A stretch of 60,157 bases of DNA, from the NCBI GenBank assembly GCA_008015155.1, contig SSFA01000025.1, positions 1 through 60,157 on the forward strand, in the 5' to 3' direction. This stretch comes from Thiothrix sp. (lineage in GTDB: Bacteria > Pseudomonadota > Gammaproteobacteria > Thiotrichales > Thiotrichaceae). Shown in pieces: positions 45,707 through 53,792 of the stretch; position 1 is the first letter of the stretch; every line of letters starts with the position of its first letter. The notes under the pieces are model-generated. The model had not been told where the DNA came from and ran no database searches. It was given only the letters and a program-made list of their open reading frames with translations. The position numbers and the translations under genes were made by a program.

Positions 45707-46954
45707 ATGAAACGCCAATTGATTCTGTTCTTAGTATTAGTCAGTGGGCTAGTTGCTTCTTTGACCAGTCGTGCTGAGTTAGTGATCCGGATTACCGATG
45801 GCACCAATGACGGGATTCCGGTGATGATCGTACCCTTTCAAGGTGGTGATTTAGCGGGCGTGATTGAAGCTGATTTGCAGCGAACTGGTTTATTCACCTT
45901 GATTGATCCGGCTAAAGCAGGTCAGGCCTTAGCTATGGGGCAACCTTTTCAAACCGAACCTCTACGTGCTAGTGGTGCTGAATATGTGATTGTGGGCAAG
46001 CAAGCGGGTTCCTTGGAGTTTGAAATTCTCAATGCGGCTACCGGCAAACGTGCAGCAGGCTACCGGATTGCACAGATTAGCAATACCCGTCGGATGGGGC
46101 ATAAAGCAGCAGACTTAATTTTCGAACGTCTAACGGGAAAACGCGGCGCTTTTGATACACAAGTGGCTTATGTCTCTGCAAATGGCCCAGCTAAAGCCCA
46201 AACCTATCAGCTAATTGTGGCGGATGCCGATGGTTTTAATCCGCGTACCATTATGCGCTCTAACAAACCGGTGATGTCGCCTAGTTGGTCGCCAGATGGG
46301 AATCGCTTAGCTTATGTGTCGTTTGAAAGTAATCGTTCAGTAATTTATGTGCAAGATTTAGTCTCGGGTGATAAGCGTGCTCTTGCAGACCATCCGGGAA
46401 TGAATTCAGCACCTGCTTGGTCACCGGATGGACGTTTCATTGCGATGAGTTTGTCTCAAGAGGGTAATCCAGATATTTATTTGATGGACGCGAATGGAGG
46501 TGGTTTGCGGCAAATCACTACATCTAAAGCCATTGATACTGAGCCTGCTTGGGCGAATAACAATACCTTGATTTATACCTCCGACCAAAGCGGTAGTCCG
46601 CAATTATATCGTACCACGGTAGCGGGTGGTGAAGGCTCACGTCTCACGTTTACCGGTGAGTACAATGCTGCGCCAAGCGTCGTGGGCAATACGGTGGCAA
46701 TGGTGCGGGATATTGGGAGCGCTAATCGAATTGCTTTAATGAACGCCTCTTCCAGCGATTCTAAGCTGGTATCTGAGGGCACTTATGATGAGTCGCCTTC
46801 CTTAGCACCGAATGGTGAAATGGTCATTTATGCGACCGAAGCGGGTGGGCGAGGCGTCTTAGCAGTGGCTAGTGCTAATGGTAAGGCGCGTCAGGTCTTA
46901 GCCACACAAGTCGATGATGTGCGCGATCCTGCTTGGTCTCCTTATTTAGATTAA
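45707..46954 (+). CDS. tolB: TolB periplasmic protein
   Basis: This 415-residue protein has a signal peptide ending SRA. An N-terminal alpha/beta domain follows (IRITDGTNDGIPVMIVPF), then a beta-propeller with the repeating SWSPDGNRLAYVS / AWSPDGRFIAMS pattern and a final DPAWSPYL. It binds Pal and is regulated by TolA. It lies 2 bp after tolA, so translation is coupled. Confidence 0.96.
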   Translation: MKRQLILFLVLVSGLVASLTSRAELVIRITDGTNDGIPVMIVPFQGGDLAGVIEADLQRTGLFTLIDPAKAGQALAMGQPFQTEPLRASGAEYVIVGKQAGSLEFEILNAATGKRAAGYRIAQISNTRRMGHKAADLIFERLTGKRGAFDTQVAYVSANGPAKAQTYQLIVADADGFNPRTIMRSNKPVMSPSWSPDGNRLAYVSFESNRSVIYVQDLVSGDKRALADHPGMNSAPAWSPDGRFIAMSLSQEGNPDIYLMDANGGGLRQITTSKAIDTEPAWANNNTLIYTSDQSGSPQLYRTTVAGGEGSRLTFTGEYNAAPSVVGNTVAMVRDIGSANRIALMNASSSDSKLVSEGTYDESPSLAPNGEMVIYATEAGGRGVLAVASANGKARQVLATQVDDVRDPAWSPYLD

Positions 46955-46979
46955 TGCTATGAAAGAGGGAGTAATAGCA

Positions 46980-47657
46980 ATGTATCCTAAAGTTTTTTTA
47001 GCTTCTGTCTTAACGGTCGGTATTTTAAGCGGTTGCCAAACTGCTCCACCTCCACCTGGTTCTATTCCTGAGATTAACGCTTTAGGTGGCGGTGTTGGGG
47101 GAATGGGCCAGGGCGGTATGGGGCAAATGGGTGCTGGTCAAGGCCAAGCTGGGGTAGGTGGTAATGGTCAGTATGGGAATGGTGCTGGTGGACTCAATCC
47201 CAACGGATTAGGTGGTGCTGGCCAAGGTGGCTACGGTCAAGGTGGTTATGGGAATGGAGGAATGGCAGGCCAAGGCAATAGCCCTTATTCTCCTGCGGAT
47301 TTAAATAACCCCGGCAGCATACTTGCGCAACGCATTATTTATTTCGATTATGATCAGGCTCGCATCCGTGCAGAGTACTTGCCAGTGCTAGAGGCGCATG
47401 CGTCTTTATTGGCCGCTTATCCTAACTTAAAGATTAGACTTGAAGGACATGCAGACGAACGCGGTTCACGCGAGTACAATGTAGCCTTGTCGGAACGTCG
47501 GGGTTACTCGGTACGTGACTACATGGCGGCGCGAGGGCTGAAAAATCAGCAAGCTGAAATAGTGGGCTATGGGGAAGAAGTACCTGCTTCACTAGGGCAT
47601 GGTGAGAAATCATGGAGTGAAAACCGCCGAGTTGAAATAATCTATGTGGGAGAATAA
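46980..47657 (+). CDS. pal: Peptidoglycan-associated lipoprotein Pal
   Basis: This 225-residue protein has a lipobox (GILSGCQ, Cys near residue 18) and a Gly/Gln/Asn-rich linker (about 35-100). The C-terminal OmpA-like domain has IYFDYDQARIRAEY near 123 and RLEGHADERGSREYN ~160, the peptidoglycan-binding signature. The ATG at 46980 has GAGGGAG upstream; an ATG at 46959 adds seven residues before a proper signal peptide. The Gly-rich linker is longer than in E. coli Pal. Confidence 0.95.
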   Translation: MYPKVFLASVLTVGILSGCQTAPPPPGSIPEINALGGGVGGMGQGGMGQMGAGQGQAGVGGNGQYGNGAGGLNPNGLGGAGQGGYGQGGYGNGGMAGQGNSPYSPADLNNPGSILAQRIIYFDYDQARIRAEYLPVLEAHASLLAAYPNLKIRLEGHADERGSREYNVALSERRGYSVRDYMAARGLKNQQAEIVGYGEEVPASLGHGEKSWSENRRVEIIYVGE

Positions 47658-47662
47658 AGGGT

Positions 47663-48868
47663 ATGTGTTACAAGCTTGACCGGAGCCTATTAGGTGTTCT
47701 GGTAGCTGTTATGCTGGTCGCACCACCTGTACAAGCACTCAATGATGATGTGGCTGTCCAGTTGCTTGAGCGACTTAATGATTTAGAAGGGGAAGTGAGC
47801 GCTTTACGCAATGAGAATGAACTATTAAAAGATAAGCTCGATGGTGCACCAACGCGTGCTGAGGAAGAAGAGCAGGTCAAAGCTGCTGCTGTACAAGCGG
47901 AGACTGATGATGGGATTCCGCTGAACGAAGAAGCGCAGGTAAACCAAGCGGATACTAATACACAACCACAAATTCCCGGCGTGAATATTATTGTCGAGGA
48001 TGCTGCGGAAACGGCAGACACCACGGATATTCCTGCCTTAGAGCAAGAAGCTGTTGTGCCAGAGGTGCCTGCATCGGTAGGGCTTGATGAGGGGAAAGCA
48101 GACGATTCCACCCCGTTAGTACCTGCACAAACTGAGTTTTTAACGACTAGTCCAGCTGATTCCACGCCTGCTTTATTAAATGCGGGTGCAGCGACTGTGG
48201 CTACAGAAACGGCTGAAGAAACCACTAGCCCTGAAGTAGCAACTAGCCCTGCAGCTGTAGCAACTACAACGGACACTCCAGCTGAGGCAACAGCTAGCGC
48301 TAGTAGTACTACTTCAACGCCTACAGATACGGCTACTGCTCCGGCAGTCGATCCAAAAAGTAAAGATAGCTATTACTATTACGGGACGCCCGAAACGGAG
48401 AAAACCACCGACTTAAAACCAGCTACAGCGGCTGTGCCAGCGGCGAGTGCGGCTAGAGTATCTACTGCTGCTAGCGAAGATGGGCGTAAAGCAAAGGCAG
48501 ACTATAATCAGGCCTATCAGCTTTTAGTGAATAAGCCAGCCGATTCAGTGCCTTTATTCCGTAGTTTCTTGGAAAAATATCCACAGCATGAATTAGCAGC
48601 GAATGCACAATATTGGCTAGCTGAAGCTTTGTATGCGCAAAAAGATTTTGAGGGTGCTTCTAAAGAGTTCATGAAAGTCTTAAAGCAATACAAAGATAGC
48701 CCGAAATCTTCTGGTGCTGCACTAAAGTTGGGTTACTCGTTTTATGAGTTGCAACAATGGGAATATGCACGCCGTACCTTAGAAGATACCGTGCGTTTCT
48801 TTCCAGACAGTAGCTCTGCTAAGTTAGCAGAAGCGCGTCTGCAGAAGATGAAAGAAGAAGGTCACTAA
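47663..48868 (+). CDS. cpoB: Cell-division coordinator CpoB (YbgF)
   Basis: This 401-residue periplasmic protein has a signal peptide (about 26 residues, ending VQA). A short trimerising coiled coil follows (VQLLERLNDLEGEVSALRNENELLKDKL). A long Ala/Thr/Glu linker (about residues 75-265) leads to TPR repeats (ADYNQAYQLLVNKPADSVPLF through AEARLQKMKEEGH). The linker is far longer than in typical CpoB (about 260 residues). It ends the tol-pal operon just before a strong terminator. Confidence 0.9.
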   Translation: MCYKLDRSLLGVLVAVMLVAPPVQALNDDVAVQLLERLNDLEGEVSALRNENELLKDKLDGAPTRAEEEEQVKAAAVQAETDDGIPLNEEAQVNQADTNTQPQIPGVNIIVEDAAETADTTDIPALEQEAVVPEVPASVGLDEGKADDSTPLVPAQTEFLTTSPADSTPALLNAGAATVATETAEETTSPEVATSPAAVATTTDTPAEATASASSTTSTPTDTATAPAVDPKSKDSYYYYGTPETEKTTDLKPATAAVPAASAARVSTAASEDGRKAKADYNQAYQLLVNKPADSVPLFRSFLEKYPQHELAANAQYWLAEALYAQKDFEGASKEFMKVLKQYKDSPKSSGAALKLGYSFYELQQWEYARRTLEDTVRFFPDSSSAKLAEARLQKMKEEGH

Positions 48869-48899
48869 GCTTGTTAGTTGACTGTGCTTAGTTAGTTTT

Positions 48900-48927
48900 A
48901 AAAACCGGCCAAAAGCCGGTTTTTTTA
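48900..48927 (+). terminator. Rho-independent terminator of the tol-pal operon
   Basis: AAAAACCGGC, loop CAAAA, GCCGGTTTTTTT: a stem with a 6-bp GC core (ACCGGC/GCCGGT) extended by A-T pairs, and a run of seven or more T, 31 bp after the cpoB stop. Confidence 0.9.
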
Positions 48928-49035
48928 TAAGATAAATTTATTCATATAGATAAAAATTATTGTTGCTAGAGCGCGAAAGATGATCGAAGATGCGCACTTA
49001 AGTATATTACTGTATTACTATATTCAGAGGTACAG

Positions 49036-51966
49036 ATGAGCGCATTGCCAGAGTTTGAGAGGCGCGGGCAGCAGGAAGTCAAAGCAACCACTTGCTATAT
49101 GTGCGCCTGCCGTTGCGGGATTCATGTCACGGTTGAGGACAATCAAGTCCGCTATATTCAGGGCAATCGTGATCATCCGATCAATAAAGGTGTGCTGTGT
49201 GCCAAGGGCAATGCTGGCATCATGAAGCAGAATTCCCCGGCTAAGCTCAATTCCCCCTTATTACGCAAGCCTGGCACCGCACGGGGAGCAGGCGAATTTG
49301 AAGCGATTACGATGGCGGAAGCGCTCGATATTCTTGAAGCACGTTTACGCAAAATCCGCGAAACGGACCCGCTGAAATTAGCTTATTTTACTGGGCGCGA
49401 TCAGATGCAGGCGCTGACCGGTTTTTGGGCGTCGCAGTTTGGTACTTTGAATTGGGCAGCGCATGGTGGTTTCTGCTCGGTGAATATGGCGGCGGGCGGT
49501 TTATACACGATGGGGCATGCCTTCTGGGAATTCGGCGATCCCGATTGGGAGCGCACCAAATATTTCATGCTCTGGGGTGTGGCGGATGACCATGCCTCTA
49601 ATCCCATCAAAATCGGTCTCGAAAAGCTCAAGCGTAATGGTGGCAAGTTTATTGGCATCAATCCAGCCCGTACAGGCTATCAAGCCATCGCGGATGAATG
49701 GGTTGCGATTAAGCCGGGTACAGATGCGATGCTCGCCTTATCGATGCTGCATGTGCTCCTGAAAAATGATCAATTCGATTGGGAATTTTTGATTCGCTAT
49801 ACCAATGCCGCCCAATTGGTGGTGCATACGCCTCATCAAGTTGGTCACGGTTTATTCTTACGCGATGCCGAAGGCAAAACTTTAGTCTGGGATATGAAGC
49901 TGGAAGCGAGTACCGATGCTTCCCGCCCGAGTATTACACCTGCTTTATTTTTCGAGGGTGAAGTGCATGGCAAACCGGTAAAGTCAGTGATGACACTGAT
50001 TGCGGAAGCTTATTTAGATGAGCAATATGCACCAGAAAATGCTTCCAGAATTTGTGGTGTTCCGGCTGAGCAAATCGAACGCTTGGCCCTAGAAATGGCG
50101 CATGTGGCGTTCAAAGAAAGTATTGAAATTGAGGTGCCGGAAGGTTGGACAGATTGGGCAGGGCGTAAGCATTATAAGTTTATTGGCCGGCCAGTTTCGA
50201 TGCATGCGATGCGTGGGATTTCAGCGCACTCCAATGGTTTCCAAACTTGCCGTGCGATTCATTTCTTGCAAATTATGTTGGGTACGATTGATGTTCCGGG
50301 CGGACATTTAGCCAAGCCGCCTTATCCCAAACATATTCCACCTGCGATTAAACCCGCAAAAGATTGTGCACCAAACACCCCCCTGAAAGGGCCACCACTG
50401 GGCTTCCCTACAGGGCCGGAAGATTTAGTGATGGATGCCAATGGTAAGGCCAAGCGTATTGACAAGGCTTATTCTTGGGATGCGCCGATGTCGAATCACG
50501 GTCTCATGCATATGGTGATTACCAATGCGGTCAAGGGCGATCCCTATAAAATCGACACACTAATGATGTTCATGGCGAATATGGCTTGGAATTCGACCAT
50601 GAATACCGCCGAAATTCAGGACATGCTGCGTGAGCAAGAAGCGGACGGCGAATATAAAATTCCGTTTATTGTCGTGTCGGATGCTTTCCACTCGGAAATG
50701 GTCAATTTTGCTGATTTGATTATTCCCGATACGACGTATTTGGAGCGTTGGGACACGATTTCCATGCTCGATCGCCCGATTTCTGAGCCACATGCCGCTT
50801 GTGATTCGATTCGTCAGCCAGTGATTAAGCCAGAGCGCGATGTTTTATCTTGGCAGGAAGTACAGATTGAATTAGCAGGGCGTTTAGGTTTTCCGGCTTT
50901 CACTAATCCCGATGGTTCGCGTAAATATCAAGGCTATAAAGATTTCATTATTAATTGGCAACGCGAGCCGGGGATTGGTTTCTTAGCAGGTTGGCGTTTG
51001 GATGAAAATGGCAATGAAGTCCATTTGCGTGGCAAACCCAATCCCAAACAATGGGAGCGCTATGTCGAACATGGGGCTTTCTTTGAAATGCATTTGCCGG
51101 AGTCTATTCGCTATTATCGCCATGCGAATAAGGATTATCTGGAATTTGCTAAACATGCGGCTTGGGTTGGTTCCACGAATCAAATTGTGATTGAGCTGTA
51201 TTCCGAAGCTCAGCAGCGCTTTAAGCTAGCTGGTCAAGGTTTGTACGAGGGGCCGATGCCAACCGAAGCGCATCATAAGGAGCGCTTGAGCACCTATTTC
51301 AATCCGCTGCCATTCTATTACAAGCCTTTAGAGCAATGCCGGATTGATGAGGAGGAGTATCCCTTCTATGCGGTGAATCAGCGCCCGATGTTTATGTATC
51401 ACTCTTGGGATTCGCAAAATGCTTGGCTAAGGCAGATTTGTGCGCAGAACTTCCTGTATATGAATCGCCAACGCGGTACGGAAATGGGGATTCCAGATGA
51501 AGCTTGGTGCTGGGTGGAATCGCATCATGGCAAGATTCGTGTGCAAGTGAAGCTAGTCGAAGCCTGCCAATACGATACGGTTTGGACTTGGAATGCGATT
51601 GCGAAACAAAAGGGCAGTTGGGGTTTGGATGAAAAGGCCAATGAATCGAATGATGGCTTCTTAATGAATCACCTGATTTCTGAATTGCTGCCCGTCAAAC
51701 AGGATGCTCTGGATAATGTCACCAATTCTGACCCGATTACTGGCCAAGCGGCTTGGTATGACTTGAAAGTGAAAGTGTATCTGGCGGCTGAGGGTGAAAC
51801 CGGAACTTGGCCTATTTTCCCAGTGATCAAAGCTTTGCCTAATGCTAAGCCATCGCCAGATGTACTGCGCTATCAAGCGCATACTGCAGTGAATTTACAG
51901 CGCCCGCTGCAAGATGTCTTACAGCGCGGCAGTGTGCATGATCAGCAATGGGGGCAGGAGGACTGA
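49036..51966 (+). CDS. soeA: Molybdopterin catalytic subunit SoeA of cytoplasmic sulfite dehydrogenase
   Basis: This 976-residue molybdoenzyme of the DMSO reductase family oxidises sulfite to sulfate on the cytoplasmic side of the membrane. The N-terminal [4Fe-4S] motif is CYMCACRCGIHVTVEDN with a later Cys in GVLCAKGNAG. No Tat signal is present, as expected for SoeA. Length, lack of signal and the following FeS and membrane-anchor genes match SoeABC rather than a periplasmic polysulfide or thiosulfate reductase. It is translated from an AGAGG box. Confidence 0.88.
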   Translation: MSALPEFERRGQQEVKATTCYMCACRCGIHVTVEDNQVRYIQGNRDHPINKGVLCAKGNAGIMKQNSPAKLNSPLLRKPGTARGAGEFEAITMAEALDILEARLRKIRETDPLKLAYFTGRDQMQALTGFWASQFGTLNWAAHGGFCSVNMAAGGLYTMGHAFWEFGDPDWERTKYFMLWGVADDHASNPIKIGLEKLKRNGGKFIGINPARTGYQAIADEWVAIKPGTDAMLALSMLHVLLKNDQFDWEFLIRYTNAAQLVVHTPHQVGHGLFLRDAEGKTLVWDMKLEASTDASRPSITPALFFEGEVHGKPVKSVMTLIAEAYLDEQYAPENASRICGVPAEQIERLALEMAHVAFKESIEIEVPEGWTDWAGRKHYKFIGRPVSMHAMRGISAHSNGFQTCRAIHFLQIMLGTIDVPGGHLAKPPYPKHIPPAIKPAKDCAPNTPLKGPPLGFPTGPEDLVMDANGKAKRIDKAYSWDAPMSNHGLMHMVITNAVKGDPYKIDTLMMFMANMAWNSTMNTAEIQDMLREQEADGEYKIPFIVVSDAFHSEMVNFADLIIPDTTYLERWDTISMLDRPISEPHAACDSIRQPVIKPERDVLSWQEVQIELAGRLGFPAFTNPDGSRKYQGYKDFIINWQREPGIGFLAGWRLDENGNEVHLRGKPNPKQWERYVEHGAFFEMHLPESIRYYRHANKDYLEFAKHAAWVGSTNQIVIELYSEAQQRFKLAGQGLYEGPMPTEAHHKERLSTYFNPLPFYYKPLEQCRIDEEEYPFYAVNQRPMFMYHSWDSQNAWLRQICAQNFLYMNRQRGTEMGIPDEAWCWVESHHGKIRVQVKLVEACQYDTVWTWNAIAKQKGSWGLDEKANESNDGFLMNHLISELLPVKQDALDNVTNSDPITGQAAWYDLKVKVYLAAEGETGTWPIFPVIKALPNAKPSPDVLRYQAHTAVNLQRPLQDVLQRGSVHDQQWGQED

Positions 51967-51968
51967 GC

Positions 51969-52664
51969 ATGAAATTAGGTTTAGTAATTGATTTAGATGT
52001 CTGCGTAGGTTGTCATGGCTGCGCGGTGTCGTGTAAGCAGTGGAATACTTCAGGAACAACCGGGCCATTAACAGATTATCGCCCCTATGGCGAAGACCCG
52101 AGTGGCGTCTGGTTCAACCGCATTCGTAGCTATGAAGTCGGTGAATATCCACGCAATAAAACGATTAATTTCCCCATGTCTTGCATGCACTGCGAGCAGG
52201 CTGATTGTGTGGATGTCTGCCCCACGGGTGCGAGTTACAAACGTAAAGAAGATGGGGTTGTGTTGATTGATCAGGATAAATGCATGGGCTGCAATTATTG
52301 CTCATGGGCTTGCCCCTATGGTGCGCGTGAACTTGATCGCTCGTCAGGTACGATGAAGAAATGCACGCTATGTATTGATCGCATCTATGATGAGCGTTTA
52401 GATGAATATGATCGTCAACCGTCCTGTGTGATTACTTGCCCTGCCCATGCGCGCCATTTTGGTGATTTCGATGATCCAGAGTCCAAGGTCAGTCAACTGG
52501 TACGCGAACGTGGTGGCTATACTTTGATGCCCGAACTTGGTTACAACCCGACCAACCGCTATTTACCACCACGCGTGACTCGCCTCATTCCAACGGACGA
52601 CGTGAGTAAAAAATCACTGATTAGCTCAGTCAAAGAATGGGTTAACAAAGCAATTACCCGCTAA
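51969..52664 (+). CDS. soeB: Iron-sulfur subunit SoeB
   Basis: This 231-residue protein carries four [4Fe-4S] motifs in the usual pattern: CVGCHGCAVSCKQWN near residue 12, CMHCEQADCVDVCPTGA ~68, CMGCNYCSWACPYGAR ~105 and CTLCIDR ~133 with a late CVITCP. It ferries electrons from SoeA to the membrane anchor. The ATG at 51969 has AGGAGG before it and is 2 bp after the soeA stop; a more upstream ATG (51948) lies inside soeA. Confidence 0.92.
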   Translation: MKLGLVIDLDVCVGCHGCAVSCKQWNTSGTTGPLTDYRPYGEDPSGVWFNRIRSYEVGEYPRNKTINFPMSCMHCEQADCVDVCPTGASYKRKEDGVVLIDQDKCMGCNYCSWACPYGARELDRSSGTMKKCTLCIDRIYDERLDEYDRQPSCVITCPAHARHFGDFDDPESKVSQLVRERGGYTLMPELGYNPTNRYLPPRVTRLIPTDDVSKKSLISSVKEWVNKAITR

Positions 52665-52675
52665 GGAGAAAAGGT

Positions 52676-53620
52676 ATGCATCCAGCATTTTCAGTGATCT
52701 TTTTTACGGTAGCTTCAGGCGCGGGCTATGGCTTGTTTATTCTGATGGCTTTAGCTTATCTCTTAGGCTTTGTTGATTTTGATAAGGGTAGTATCTTAAC
52801 AGGTGGCTTATTATCCCTAGCGCTAATTTCTGCTGGCCTATTATCTTCAACTTTGCATTTAGCCAATCCAAAGAATGCTTGGCGGGCATTTTTTCGTTTT
52901 AAAACCTCGTGGTTAGCTCGTGAGGGGGTATTTGCCGTACTGTTTTACCCAGTGGCACTCTTGTTTCTGCTAGGTGTTTGGGTGAATACAGATAAGCCGG
53001 ATTATAATGGTTTGGTCGCTGTGTTGGGCTTGGCCGCATTGGCTTTAGCACTCGCTACATTATTTAGTACCGGAATGATTTATGGTTGTTTGAAAACTAT
53101 TCGCCAATGGAATACTGCATTAACTCCAACTAATTATATTTTATTAGGTTTGGCAACGGGCAGTATTTTATTTGTGTTGGTGTTAGTTTTAAATGCTAAG
53201 CCCGTCATACCTATTGCTAGTTTATCAGTAGCCTTAATTATTTTGGCGGCTATTAGTAAAGCTATTTACTATATTTGGATAGCAACTGTGACAGGCCCGA
53301 CTATTAATACTGCTACCGGTTTCACTCGTGCACAGGTGCGCTTATTAGATACAGGGCATACAGCAGGTACTTTTTTAACTCAGGAGTTTTCTTATTTTGC
53401 ACCGGCTCGCTTACGGTTAATGCTAAGAGTCGTGGTGTTTGTGGCAGGGTTTTTCTTGCCAGTATTCTGTGTGGGGTTGTTAGCTTTAGGGCTGAAGGGT
53501 AGTTGGTTGGCGGTATTGGCGATCTTGGCTGCTTTTGCAGGGATAACTGCTGAGCGTTGGTTATTCTTTGCTGAAGCACGGCATGTGATTCGTCTCTATC
53601 ATGGAGCACAGCATACTTAA
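52676..53620 (+). CDS. soeC: Membrane anchor subunit SoeC (DmsC-like)
   Basis: This 314-residue integral membrane protein of the DmsC family has about eight hydrophobic segments; FSVIFFTVASGAGYGLFILM leads. It anchors SoeAB and passes electrons to quinone. It lies 11 bp after soeB with an AAGGAG box. The TGHTAGTFLTQEF and RLYHGAQHT segments are consistent with the sulfite enzyme type. Confidence 0.88.
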   Translation: MHPAFSVIFFTVASGAGYGLFILMALAYLLGFVDFDKGSILTGGLLSLALISAGLLSSTLHLANPKNAWRAFFRFKTSWLAREGVFAVLFYPVALLFLLGVWVNTDKPDYNGLVAVLGLAALALALATLFSTGMIYGCLKTIRQWNTALTPTNYILLGLATGSILFVLVLVLNAKPVIPIASLSVALIILAAISKAIYYIWIATVTGPTINTATGFTRAQVRLLDTGHTAGTFLTQEFSYFAPARLRLMLRVVVFVAGFFLPVFCVGLLALGLKGSWLAVLAILAAFAGITAERWLFFAEARHVIRLYHGAQHT

Positions 53621-53661
53621 GCGCGGAGCTTTTTCCTACGATCTTTATTTTCACCTTCTAA

Positions 53662-53708
53662 TTTGGACTATGAGGTAGTTTTGCATCAAGACGACCTCAT
53701 AGTCCAAA
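53662..53708. repeat. Perfect 15-bp inverted repeat at the island edge
   Basis: TTTGGACTATGAGGT (53662-53676) and ACCTCATAGTCCAAA (53694-53708) are perfect inverted arms with a 17-bp loop. No U-tract follows on either strand. It lies between soeC and the helicase gene, at the point where gene content turns accessory. It may be a terminator stem, an operator, or the trace of a mobile element. Confidence 0.7.
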
Positions 53709-53792
53709 CTAGAGAGCTAGGCGATTCCACAGAGATAATATTGTTATACTAAAATCTCAATGGTTTTGTTTTTTTGTGATAAAAGAACTCTT

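Noticed and set aside
47668..48276. 202-residue minus-strand ORF opposite cpoB
   Set aside because: It mirrors the Ala/Thr/Glu linker codons (Ser/Val/Ala-rich), starts without a ribosome-binding site and lies wholly inside a well-supported gene.
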